Shown: positions 14,777-21,309, counted from the stretch's first letter. The stretch: DNA of 21,500 nt from Oscillospiraceae bacterium (GCA_015067125.1 SVNB01000015.1:1-21500); one strand, 5' to 3'. The notes: generated by a model not told the origin, from the letters alone. Made by a program: numbers and translations.

Positions 14777-15493
14777 ATGAACATTTTAAAAAAGATTAAA
14801 ATTTTTATAGCAAAATTTGTTGCGGAAAAAACAGCAAAAAACATTTTTTACATAAACGGACCGGAAAATCTTCCTCCGCCTCTTTCCAAAGATGAGGAAG
14901 AAAAAGCCTTTGCTTTGCTGGAAGAGGGAAGCACAGAAGCAAAGAATATTCTTATAGAACATAATCTGCGGCTTGTGGTTTATATCGCAAAAAAGTTCGA
15001 ATCCACCGGAATAGGGATAGAAGACCTTATTTCCATAGGGACAATAGGCCTTATAAAGGCGGTGAATACCTTTGCGCCGTGTAAAGGCATAAAGCTTGCC
15101 ACATACGCTTCAAGGTGCATAGAAAACGAAATTCTGATGTTTATTCGCAAAACGCAGCCGCAAAAAAACGAAATTTCCATAGATGAACCGCTTAACGTGG
15201 ATTGGGACGGCAACGAACTTCTTCTTTCCGACGTTTTGGGAACGGAAAGTGACTGTGTTAACAGAGGAATTGAACAGGATGCGGAAAAAGCAGTGCTTAA
15301 CGATGCGGTGAACCGTCTGGGAGAAAGAGAACATAAAATAATGGTGCTCCGTTTCGGCCTTGGAGGAGAAAAGGAGCACACACAAAAAGAAGTTGCGGAT
15401 ATGATAGGCATAAGCCAATCATATATTTCCCGCCTGGAAAAGAAAATAATATCAAAGCTTAAAAAAGAACTTGAAAAAACAGCCATGTTCTGA
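14777..15493 (+). CDS. sigE: RNA polymerase sporulation sigma factor, pro-sigma-E
   Basis: 238 aa, ATG at 14777 with GGAGGT at the spoIIGA stop. It has the amphipathic, Lys-rich pro-sequence (about 24 residues) and then IFYINGPENLPPPLSKDEE, which parallels Bacillus pro-sigma-E around its cleavage site; by analogy, cleavage would fall between F24 and Y25. Region 2 (EHNLRLVVYIAKKF, ATYASRCIENEILM) and region 4 with its HTH (TQKEVADMIGISQSYISRLE) are complete. The factor drives early mother-cell sporulation genes once SpoIIGA has matured it. The stop codon abuts the stop of the convergent tspO gene with no spacer and no obvious hairpin. In Bacillus and many Clostridia sigG comes next; it does not here. 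Confidence 0.97.
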   Translation: MNILKKIKIFIAKFVAEKTAKNIFYINGPENLPPPLSKDEEEKAFALLEEGSTEAKNILIEHNLRLVVYIAKKFESTGIGIEDLISIGTIGLIKAVNTFAPCKGIKLATYASRCIENEILMFIRKTQPQKNEISIDEPLNVDWDGNELLLSDVLGTESDCVNRGIEQDAEKAVLNDAVNRLGEREHKIMVLRFGLGGEKEHTQKEVADMIGISQSYISRLEKKIISKLKKELEKTAMF

Positions 15494-15961
15494 TCATAGA
15501 TTCAGCTGCCATACCGAATAATTAAGATAACCCGCAAAACATACCCATACAAAATACGGGAACATCAGCCATCCGGCGGTTTTGTTTATTTTATAAAATT
15601 TTATTGTTGTAACCGCAATGAGCACCAAAAGGGCAAGAAGCCAGAAAAAGGCAAAACCAAATGCCCGGAAGTTAAAGAAAATAAGCGGCCAGATAAAATT
15701 AAATACAAGCTGAAAACCGTAAAATATCAATGCGGAGTCAAGTGCCTTTCCGTTTGAGCACCAGACAAGCGCGGCCGAAATTCCCATGAGCACGAAAAGA
15801 ATACTCCATACAACCGGAAAAATCCATTCCGGCGGAGCAAAAGGCGGACGGTTAATATCGGAATAAACGGAAATACTTTCTTTTGTAAGAAAAGCGGAAA
15901 AACCTCCGGTTCCAAGCGCAATGCCCACAGAAACAATAAACGGTAAAAGTTTTTTAAACAT
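15494..15961 (-). CDS. tspO: TspO/MBR family membrane protein
   Basis: 155 aa, normal for the family. Five transmembrane helices are visible: about 5-25, 47-67, 75-95, 100-118 and 128-150. Family hallmarks are RPPFAPPEWIFPVVW in loop 1 and helix 2, the FQLVFNFIWPLIFF helix and WLMFPYFVWVCFAGYLN at the end. TspO proteins bind tetrapyrroles and other hydrophobic ligands in the cytoplasmic membrane; their physiological role in anaerobic Firmicutes is unclear. ATG 15961 has GGAGGT upstream. It is convergent with sigE and the two stops are adjacent, so their transcripts must overlap. Confidence 0.95.
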   Translation of the reverse strand: MFKKLLPFIVSVGIALGTGGFSAFLTKESISVYSDINRPPFAPPEWIFPVVWSILFVLMGISAALVWCSNGKALDSALIFYGFQLVFNFIWPLIFFNFRAFGFAFFWLLALLVLIAVTTIKFYKINKTAGWLMFPYFVWVCFAGYLNYSVWQLNL

Positions 15962-16030
15962 AAAAACACCTCCGTTTGGGATTATACTGTTTATTCCGCA
16001 AAATTATACGCAAAAGAAAGGAAGGAAAAC

Positions 16031-16174
16031 ATGAAAATTAAAAAGCAGAAAGAAAAAATTATCGTTCCGGTTTACGAAACAAACCCAATTGCCAAAGCGG
16101 AAGAAGGAGGAAAAAAGCCGCTTGAAGATGCTGTTGAAATGGCAAGAAAATGGGTGGAAGAAAATAAAATGTGA
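16031..16174 (+). CDS. 47-aa basic/acidic small protein of unknown function
   Basis: 47 aa, ATG at 16031 with AAAGGAAGG 6 bp upstream and TGA at 16172-16174. A strong terminator begins 3 bp later, so this is a stand-alone gene. The N-terminus is Lys-rich (MKIKKQKEK) and is followed by IIVPVYETNPIAKAEE and an amphipathic helix EDAVEMARKWVEEN. That last part reminds me of very small clostridial spore-surface proteins (CDIF630_02480 type); this is recollection only and not a secure assignment. It has no Cys, no membrane segment and no signal peptide. It is divergent from tspO, with a 69-bp gap that holds the promoters of both. Confidence 0.7.
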   Translation: MKIKKQKEKIIVPVYETNPIAKAEEGGKKPLEDAVEMARKWVEENKM

Positions 16175-16176
16175 AT

Positions 16177-16215
16177 AAACGCCTCTGTTTTAAAAAAAAC
16201 CAGAGGCGTTTTGTC
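16177..16215 (+). terminator. Rho-independent terminator after the 47-aa gene
   Basis: AAACGCCTCTG (16177-16187) pairs with CAGAGGCGTTT (16201-16211), with an A/T-rich inner stem and loop and a T-rich end. Confidence 0.88.
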
Positions 16216-16249
16216 ATTATTTGTTAAAAAATCAAATATTTATAAAAAA

Positions 16250-16281
16250 ATATGTCACATATGCGTTTTTTGTGCTATAAT
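16250..16281 (+). promoter_or_regulatory. Extended -10 promoter of the transketolase operon with overlapping palindrome
   Basis: TGCTATAAT gives an extended -10 (TATAAT at 16276-16281). The expected -35 position (16253-16258) is poor and lies inside a 13-bp inverted repeat, ATATGTCACATAT (16250-16262). That placement is typical of an operator. The transcription start should be near 16288. Confidence 0.6.
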
Positions 16282-16321
16282 GTATCTATCTGGTTATATA
16301 TAACTGGAAGGAGTGAATAAA

Positions 16322-17119
16322 ATGGATGAGATCTGCAAAGAAATACGCAGAATGACAGTTGAATGTATCGGCAGCATCGGAAGCGGCCACATAGGCGGTT
16401 CCATGTCCATTGCCGAGCTTATGAAGGTTCTTTATTTTGAAAAAATGAACGTCGATCCCGCAAACCCCAAAATGGAGGGCAGGGACAGACTGGTTGTTTC
16501 AAAAGGACATGCAGGCCCGGTTGTTTACGCAACCCTTGCACTCAAAGGATTTTTCCCCAAAGAATGGCTTTATACTCTTAACAAATTCGGCACAAATCTT
16601 CCAAGCCACTGCGATATGAACAAAACTCCCGGCGTTGATATGACTGCCGGTTCTCTTGGACAGGGTTTTTCCTGCGCAGTAGGCATTGCAATCGGATCCA
16701 AAATAAAAAAAGACGGCGCAACCATTTATACAGTTATCGGCGACGGAGAATCCCAGGAAGGACAGATCTGGGAAGCCGCAATGCTTGCCGCGAGCAAAAA
16801 AGTCGATAACCTTGTTGCATTCACCGATTATAACGGAATGCAGCTTGATGGCAACGTAGAGGATATAAACTCCCTCGGAAATCTTAAATCCAAATGGAAA
16901 GCCTTTGGCTGGTACACCCAGGAAGTTGACGGACACGACTGCGAAGCGATTTCCGCTGCAATCGACCGCGCAAAGGCAAAAAAAGGTCAGCCTTCCATGA
17001 TCATTCTTGATACCGTAAAAGGCAAGGGCATCAGCTTTGTCGAAGCGGCGGGCTATAAATGCCACAGCATGACCATGAACAAAGAAAACGTAGAAGCCGC
17101 GCTTGCGGAACTTCAGTAA
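16322..17119 (+). CDS. Transketolase, N-terminal (TPP-binding) subunit
   Basis: 265 aa from ATG 16322. A GTG at 16313 overlaps the ribosome binding site GGAAGGAG and is rejected. It contains GSGHIGGSMS, the KGHAGPVVYA segment, TAGSLGQGFSCAVG and the thiamine diphosphate motif GDGE (140-143) to N171. With the next gene it forms a two-subunit transketolase that transfers two-carbon ketol units in the non-oxidative pentose phosphate pathway, supplying ribose and erythrose phosphates. Split transketolases are common in Firmicutes and archaea. The partner begins 20 bp downstream behind its own GGGAGG. Confidence 0.96.
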   Translation: MDEICKEIRRMTVECIGSIGSGHIGGSMSIAELMKVLYFEKMNVDPANPKMEGRDRLVVSKGHAGPVVYATLALKGFFPKEWLYTLNKFGTNLPSHCDMNKTPGVDMTAGSLGQGFSCAVGIAIGSKIKKDGATIYTVIGDGESQEGQIWEAAMLAASKKVDNLVAFTDYNGMQLDGNVEDINSLGNLKSKWKAFGWYTQEVDGHDCEAISAAIDRAKAKKGQPSMIILDTVKGKGISFVEAAGYKCHSMTMNKENVEAALAELQ

Positions 17120-17139
17120 AAAGGGAGGCGGAATCTGTT

Positions 17140-18066
17140 ATGATGATGAGAGAAGCATTTGGTAACACCATTGCGGAACTTATGAGAAAGGACGAACGCA
17201 TCTGCGTTCTTGATGCAGACCTTGCAAACTGCAACGGCACCGCCGGCCTTCGCAAAGAATTTCCGGAAAGAGCTTTTGACGTAGGCATTGCGGAACAGAA
17301 TATGGCTTCTGTTGCCGCGGGACTTTCTTCCTATGGATTTATTCCTTTTATTTCTTCTTTCACTCCTTTTGCAACAAGAAGAATCTGCGACCAGATTGCA
17401 ATTTCCATTGCTTATGCAAAACAGAACGTAAAAATAGTCGGTTCCGATCCCGGAATTTCCGCACAGCTTAACGGCGGCACCCATATGAGCATGGAAGACA
17501 TCGGCGTTCTGCGTTCTATTCCCACAATGGTTATTTTTGAACCTGTGGATAACGAGCAGATGATACAGGCTCTTCCGCAGATTGTGGATTATAACGGCCC
17601 CGTATATATCCGTATGTTCAGAAAAGAATGTCCCGAAGTTTTCGGAAAAGACTATAAATTTGATCTTTTCAAAGCGGATAAAATCAAAGAGGGAAAAGAC
17701 GTTACCATTTTTGCTTCCGGCATAATGGTAAAGACATCTCTTGATGCTGCGGAAAAACTTAAAGCAGAGGGTATTGATGCGGAAGTAATCAATGTACATA
17801 CCATCAAGCCCATTGATGCAGAAACGGTTGTGGAATCCCTTAAAAAGACCAAATGCGCGGTTGTTGCAGAAAACCACAACGTAATCGGCGGACTTTTTTC
17901 CGCAGTTGCGGAAACCGCTGCACAGAACTGTCCGGCACCTATTATCCCCGTAGGCGTCAACGACGTATTCGGAGAAGTCGGCAAGCTTGACGTTCTTGCG
18001 GAAAAATTCGGTATGACCGAAAAAGACGTTATCGAAGCGGCTAAAAAAGCAGTTGCCGCTAAATAA
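17140..18066 (+). CDS. Transketolase, C-terminal (pyrimidine-binding) subunit
   Basis: 308 aa from ATG 17140, the first of three consecutive ATG codons, with GGGAGG 11 bp upstream. A longer in-frame reading into the previous gene is rejected. It holds the transketolase pyrimidine-binding domain with the catalytic glutamate in GIAEQNM (E52), SSFTPFATRR, and the C-terminal domain (VTIFASGIMV, INVHTIKPIDAETV, VVAENHNVIGGL). It completes the active site of the heterotetramer with the preceding subunit. The next gene follows after 15 bp, so the operon has three genes. Confidence 0.96.
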   Translation: MMMREAFGNTIAELMRKDERICVLDADLANCNGTAGLRKEFPERAFDVGIAEQNMASVAAGLSSYGFIPFISSFTPFATRRICDQIAISIAYAKQNVKIVGSDPGISAQLNGGTHMSMEDIGVLRSIPTMVIFEPVDNEQMIQALPQIVDYNGPVYIRMFRKECPEVFGKDYKFDLFKADKIKEGKDVTIFASGIMVKTSLDAAEKLKAEGIDAEVINVHTIKPIDAETVVESLKKTKCAVVAENHNVIGGLFSAVAETAAQNCPAPIIPVGVNDVFGEVGKLDVLAEKFGMTEKDVIEAAKKAVAAK

Positions 18067-18081
18067 AGAAAGGCACAGATC

Positions 18082-18519
18082 ATGAAAAAGAAAACCAAAA
18101 AACCTTTGTTCGACCCAAGATGTCCCGGTGCAAAAATGATTTTTTACGGCGCAATCCTTCTTATTGCGGCAGGCGCCATTAACGCGTTTTTCTCCTGGGT
18201 ATTGGCTATAACCCCTTATTTAAGCGATGCCGCCGCAGGCGATGTTTTTGGAGATACGCTTGTATTTTCCCTGCAGGTTGCAGTTGCTTTTATCGTTGCT
18301 GTTGATAGTATCAATAACCGCAACAGACCCAGCAAAGCAAGAGGCACCATGATTAAATCCCTGTGTGCGCTTTTGGTTGCGGTTGTGTTTATGCTTCAGT
18401 TCAGCAACTTTGAACAGCAGTTCTGGGGCGTTGTTGCTTCCGGAATTACCATTGCCGGTTCTCTCTTTATTTTCATCGGCGCATTCAGAAACGCAAGGGT
18501 TCTTGGCGGCAAAAAATAA
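18082..18519 (+). CDS. Four-helix integral membrane protein of unknown function
   Basis: 145 aa, ATG at 18082 with AGAAAGG about 8 bp upstream. It has a Lys-rich cytoplasmic start (MKKKTKKPLFDP) and then four hydrophobic helices at about 20-45, 58-78, 88-107 and 113-134, ending in a basic tail. I see no transporter or enzyme motif. It is the last gene of the transketolase operon, 15 bp after the second subunit, with a strong terminator after it. A link to carbon metabolism is suggested only by position. It could equally be a lineage-specific passenger. Confidence 0.85.
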   Translation: MKKKTKKPLFDPRCPGAKMIFYGAILLIAAGAINAFFSWVLAITPYLSDAAAGDVFGDTLVFSLQVAVAFIVAVDSINNRNRPSKARGTMIKSLCALLVAVVFMLQFSNFEQQFWGVVASGITIAGSLFIFIGAFRNARVLGGKK

Positions 18520-18538
18520 TTTATTATCAAAGCAAAAA

Positions 18539-18565
18539 CCGCAGGCATACAATGCCTGCGGTTTT
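18539..18565. terminator. Bidirectional terminator between the transketolase operon and the EreA/ChaN-like gene
   Basis: CCGCAGGCAT (18539-18548), loop ACA, ATGCCTGCGG (18552-18561), with A-run and T-run flanks on both sides. It can terminate transcripts arriving from either direction. Confidence 0.9.
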
Positions 18566-18600
18566 GTGTTTTTTACAGAATTTTTTAAAGCCGTGTTTTA

Positions 18601-19566
18601 TTATTCCGATAAAATTTCTGTTGTGATTTTTCCGTATTTATCGGAAAAACCATCGCAGATGAATATCTGCCTTAAAACGGCATTATTTTCATTAATCGAA
18701 TCAATTACAAAGATATCACCGTTTTCCATATTGCACGGATAAAGCGCCTCCGGAATAAAATTATCTTGCCTGACGTATTTTTCAAAATCATGTTCCGGTT
18801 CGGCAATGCGGAAAATTTCTATATATTCGCAGTTTTCATCAAAAGGCGTATATACTTTTCCAAAATTTTCGGCAGTATAATTTTTTCCGTTAATCAAAAT
18901 TTTGGAATGGAACAGGGGATTTATAAGATTTTTTATAAGTTTCGGCTTTATATTGATTTTATCTTTATAATGATTTTTTATTGCGGAACACATATTTTTC
19001 TCTATGCCGAAATTTCCTGTTTCTTCCGAAAAAACGTGGGCTTCTCCGTAAAATCCTACTATATCACAGTTCAAAGAATCAAATTCCCGGATGAAATTTT
19101 CTGTCATGGATTTTTCACGGTTGGCATCAATATAATCTTCGTTTCCGTTTTCCTGCCATGTTTTGTAATATATTTTGCCCTGTTCGATGTTTTCTGCCGC
19201 TATGCGGTATTCTGCGGAATCCGGAGAAACGGTTTCAAGATATCTTGTTCCGATGGTATTAAAAGCGTGTCCGATATCCGTTCCGTGGAAAACAGTTTCG
19301 GGGCAGAGTTTTTTAATTTCAACAAAAAATTCACGGTTAAAATTTGAATTTCCCTGGGTGCCTTTGCCGTTTTCCCAAAGTTCGCAAAGAATATTGTCAT
19401 CGCCGGATTTTATCCAAAGGTTAAGGAACTGAGCATAAAAATAGGGAAGTTCCATAAAAAGGTGGCGCAATCCGCGTTTGTAAAAATCCTGCCAGATTTC
19501 AAATTCCTTTTGGCAAACGGCTTCGGAACCGTGGATTTCTCCGAAAAGATATGCTGTTTTTGTCAT
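18601..19566 (-). CDS. EreA/ChaN-like (TIKI/TraB superfamily) protein of unknown substrate
   Basis: 321 aa from ATG 19566, with AGGAGT at the right distance. Longer in-frame readings run through the tRNA-Pro gene and are artefacts. The N-terminal part contains FGEIHGS (E10, H12) and FMELPYF (E39), and further on GFYGEAHV, the spaced Glu/His motifs shared by erythromycin-esterase-like and ChaN/TraB-type proteins. The C-terminal third (from about residue 220) does not resemble anything I know. There is no signal peptide, so it is probably cytoplasmic. Metal or haem binding or hydrolase activity is inferred from the motifs, with no evidence for the substrate. The gene has its own promoter and shares a terminator with the transketolase operon. 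Confidence 0.75.
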   Translation of the reverse strand: MTKTAYLFGEIHGSEAVCQKEFEIWQDFYKRGLRHLFMELPYFYAQFLNLWIKSGDDNILCELWENGKGTQGNSNFNREFFVEIKKLCPETVFHGTDIGHAFNTIGTRYLETVSPDSAEYRIAAENIEQGKIYYKTWQENGNEDYIDANREKSMTENFIREFDSLNCDIVGFYGEAHVFSEETGNFGIEKNMCSAIKNHYKDKINIKPKLIKNLINPLFHSKILINGKNYTAENFGKVYTPFDENCEYIEIFRIAEPEHDFEKYVRQDNFIPEALYPCNMENGDIFVIDSINENNAVLRQIFICDGFSDKYGKITTEILSE

Positions 19567-19648
19567 ATTTATACTCCTTTGCGTCAAAAGTTTTTCAGAA
19601 GTATATATTGCGCATTTTAAGCACGTCCTTTCGCTTGTTTTCATATAC

Positions 19649-19677
19649 ATATTATCATAACGGGAAAAGACTGTAAA
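19649..19677 (-). promoter_or_regulatory. Candidate promoter of the EreA/ChaN-like gene
   Basis: On the minus strand, TTTACA (19672-19677), a 17-bp spacer and TAATAT (19649-19654). The leader to ATG 19566 is about 75 nt and contains a six-codon mini-ORF (MRNIYF) behind AAAGGA. Confidence 0.5.
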
Positions 19678-19703
19678 GAATTGTGAATAAGCTTTTAGGT
19701 ATA

Positions 19704-19734
19704 AAAAAATCCCGCAATCTTTCGATTGCGGGAT
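19704..19734 (-). terminator. Terminator of tRNA-Pro
   Basis: ATCCCGCAATC (19709-19719), loop TTTC, GATTGCGGGAT (19724-19734). On the minus strand it is followed by a run of T residues, immediately after the CCA end. Confidence 0.9.
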
Positions 19735-19736
19735 TT

Positions 19737-19812
19737 TGGTCTGAGTGACGGGACTTGAACCCACGGCCTCTACCACCCCAAGGTAGCGCGCTACCAACTG
19801 CGCCACACCCAG
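19737..19812 (-). tRNA. tRNA-Pro (anticodon GGG)
   Basis: A 76-nt cloverleaf on the minus strand. The acceptor CTGGGTG pairs with CACTCAG (one G-T pair), the D-arm is GCGC/GCGC around AGTTGGTA, the anticodon arm is CTACC-TTGGGGT-GGTAG with anticodon GGG, the T-loop is TTCAAGT, the discriminator is A and CCA is encoded. The anticodon reads proline CCC/CCU codons. Confidence 0.95.
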
Positions 19813-19835
19813 ATGCTGTATCGTCAGCAGGAATT

Positions 19836-19864
19836 ATTATAGCATAACCGAAGCCAAAAGGCAA
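19836..19864 (-). promoter_or_regulatory. Promoter of tRNA-Pro
   Basis: On the minus strand, TTGCCT (19859-19864), a 17-bp spacer and extended -10 TGCTATAAT (TATAAT at 19836-19841), 24 bp before the mature 5' end. Confidence 0.8.
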
Positions 19865-19917
19865 GCATTATTTTCAAAAATTTTGTAAAAAATTGATTTT
19901 TTGACTTTTATATAATA

Positions 19918-19930
19918 TGAAACGGTTTCA
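19918..19930. promoter_or_regulatory. Operator-like palindrome TGAAACGGTTTCA between the tRNA genes
   Basis: A 13-bp inverted repeat with 6-bp arms and a central G, directly beside TATAAT (19911-19916, plus strand). It resembles LacI-family or cre-type operators (one base shorter than the 14-bp cre consensus). No plus-strand gene follows within 300 bp, and it is about 55 bp upstream of the tRNA-Pro promoter. Confidence 0.3.
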
Positions 19931-19997
19931 TTAAATATTTTTAAGCAAATTGTATATGTAAAGCTATACATCTTTACATCTGCGTTTGGCAGAAAGC

Positions 19998-20032
19998 AAA
20001 ATCCCCAAAAACGGCTTGTTTAAGGGGATTTT
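19998..20032 (-). terminator. Terminator of tRNA-Thr
   Basis: AAAATCCCC (19998-20006) pairs with GGGGATTTT (20024-20032), with an additional inner AAAC/GTTT stem. It lies just past the CCA end on the minus strand. Confidence 0.8.
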
Positions 20033-20038
20033 AGGTTC

Positions 20039-20114
20039 TGGAGCTAGTGACGTGACTCGAACACGCGACCTGCTGATTACGAATCAGCTGCACTACCTGC
20101 TGTGCTACACTAGC
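20039..20114 (-). tRNA. tRNA-Thr (anticodon CGT)
   Basis: A 76-nt cloverleaf on the minus strand. The acceptor GCTAGTG/CACTAGC is perfect, the D-arm GCAC/GTGC flanks AGCAGGTA, the anticodon arm is GCTGA-TTCGTAA-TCAGC with anticodon CGT, the T-loop is TTCGAGT, the discriminator is T and CCA is encoded. It decodes the threonine codon ACG. Confidence 0.95.
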
Positions 20115-20137
20115 ATCATTATTGACTTGACTGTAAT

Positions 20138-20166
20138 ATTATATATGAAGATAACCTTTCAGTCAA
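20138..20166 (-). promoter_or_regulatory. Promoter of tRNA-Thr
   Basis: On the minus strand, TTGACT (20161-20166), a 17-bp spacer and TATAAT (20138-20143), 24 bp before the mature tRNA 5' end, the same spacing as for tRNA-Pro. Confidence 0.85.
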
Positions 20167-20221
20167 GAAGATTTTTACGACAGAATTTTTGAAAAATTAA
20201 TAAATTTTAAGTAGACAGAAA

Positions 20222-20250
20222 TTGTATTGATATGTTATTATACATAAGAT
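20222..20250 (+). promoter_or_regulatory. Candidate promoter of the SGNH-fold gene
   Basis: TTGTAT (20222-20227), a 17-bp spacer and TAAGAT (20245-20250). The ribosome binding site GGAAAGGAGA follows at 20261-20270. Confidence 0.5.
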
Positions 20251-20280
20251 ACATAAAAACGGAAAGGAGAGTCGGATTTT

Positions 20281-21255
20281 TTGACCGTTAAAAAGAAGCA
20301 AAACGTTGTAAGAACAAAAAAATACGGAAAACTTATCCGATTTTCCGTAATTCTTGCTTCGGTAATACTTATTTCAGGTCTTGCGGCATACGGCTGGCAA
20401 AACTATGAGGAAGAAAAATATCCCGAAGGAACCGAAAAAGACTACAGCCTTCCAAATGCGTTCATAAATTTTGCAAAGCTTATAAACGATTTTATGACGC
20501 AGAAGGAAGAAGAAACACCTCTGGTGATCGATGAGCCAACAGAAAACGTTGACGAAGAGGACAACGTCATCGTTGTTGGTTCCGAAAACACCGAGTCGCC
20601 CGGTGAAGAGGTCGTTGAGGAAGAAATTCCGGAGGCGAGGGGAGGAATTGTTCCCAAAACGGACAGCGACGGATACTATTCTTTCAAGGATTCGCTTTTT
20701 GTCGGAGATTATTTTGTTGTTCAGGCAAAAGAACTCGGCTATTTTGAGCATTCCGAATTTGTTACCGCCAGCGGAACGGGAATAGACATCAACACAATTC
20801 TTACAAAAGGCGTGCTCAAATATGAGAACGAGGTGCTCACGCTTTCGGAATATGTTAAAACCGTAGAAAATGTTGAAGCCGTTTACGTTTTGTTTTCTGC
20901 CGAAAGTATTTCCTGGATGGACTGCCCGACTTTTGTAAAAAAATACACCGCTTTTATCGACGAGATAATTGCGGCACAGCCGGAAGCACATATTTACGTT
21001 CAGCCGATAATTCCTATAAACGAAGCAAAAGCTTCGAAGAGAGGATATTCCGTGACCAACGAAAAGATAAGCGACATCAACGAATATATCTATTCGATTG
21101 CAGAGGAAAAAAGCCTTTGGATACTTGATAACATTGATCTTTTTGCCGATGAAAGCGGAGCTCTTCCGGAAATTTCGACCACGAACGGAATCCGTCTTGA
21201 AAAAGAGCTATATGAGCCCTGGGCAGAATACCTTCTTACTCACAAAGCACATTGA
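20281..21255 (+). CDS. Membrane-anchored SGNH/GDSL-fold protein with degenerate active site
   Basis: 324 aa with a TTG start at 20281, 10 bp after GGAGA; no ATG or GTG fits better. The N-terminus is basic, then has one membrane helix (about 20-38), a Glu-rich low-complexity linker (about 75-120) and an extracytoplasmic domain (about 130-320). This domain follows the layout of cell-surface SGNH hydrolases. The residues that should catalyse are replaced: block I SLFVGDY has Tyr144 for the nucleophilic Ser; the block III Asn position is Glu208 (FSAESI); and block V, normally DGxH, reads NGIR (Asn302, Arg305). The fold assignment is by motif spacing and is less certain than the membrane topology. 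It is probably a non-enzymatic carbohydrate- or envelope-binding protein (inference). The gene is monocistronic, with a strong terminator. Confidence 0.85.
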   Translation: MTVKKKQNVVRTKKYGKLIRFSVILASVILISGLAAYGWQNYEEEKYPEGTEKDYSLPNAFINFAKLINDFMTQKEEETPLVIDEPTENVDEEDNVIVVGSENTESPGEEVVEEEIPEARGGIVPKTDSDGYYSFKDSLFVGDYFVVQAKELGYFEHSEFVTASGTGIDINTILTKGVLKYENEVLTLSEYVKTVENVEAVYVLFSAESISWMDCPTFVKKYTAFIDEIIAAQPEAHIYVQPIIPINEAKASKRGYSVTNEKISDINEYIYSIAEEKSLWILDNIDLFADESGALPEISTTNGIRLEKELYEPWAEYLLTHKAH

Positions 21256-21262
21256 AAAAAAG

Positions 21263-21297
21263 AAAAAACCGCGGAACTTTGTTCCGCGGTTTTTTTA
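21263..21297. terminator. Bidirectional terminator after the SGNH-fold gene
   Basis: CCGCGGAAC (21269-21277), loop TTT, GTTCCGCGG (21281-21289), flanked by A6 and T7. It serves the SGNH-fold gene on the plus strand and the rubrerythrin gene on the minus strand. Confidence 0.92.
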
Positions 21298-21309
21298 TTG
21301 TTTGATTAA

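Noticed and set aside
16220..16237. Second Rex-like site TTGTTAAAAAATCAAATA before the transketolase operon
   Set aside because: Only the left half-site matches; the right half is poor and the region is very AT-rich.
16322..18066. Transketolase broken by a frameshift
   Set aside because: Each half has its own ribosome binding site and start, and natural two-subunit transketolases are common in Firmicutes.
19567..19806. N-terminal extension of the EreA/ChaN-like frame (MAQLVARYLGVVEAVGSS...)
   Set aside because: It translates the tRNA-Pro gene, its terminator and the promoter of the real gene. The true start at 19566 has its own ribosome binding site.
19986..20192. Plus-strand 68-codon frame containing DVTRTRDLLITNQLHYL
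   Set aside because: It is the antisense of tRNA-Thr, a well-known spurious reading, and it lacks a ribosome binding site.
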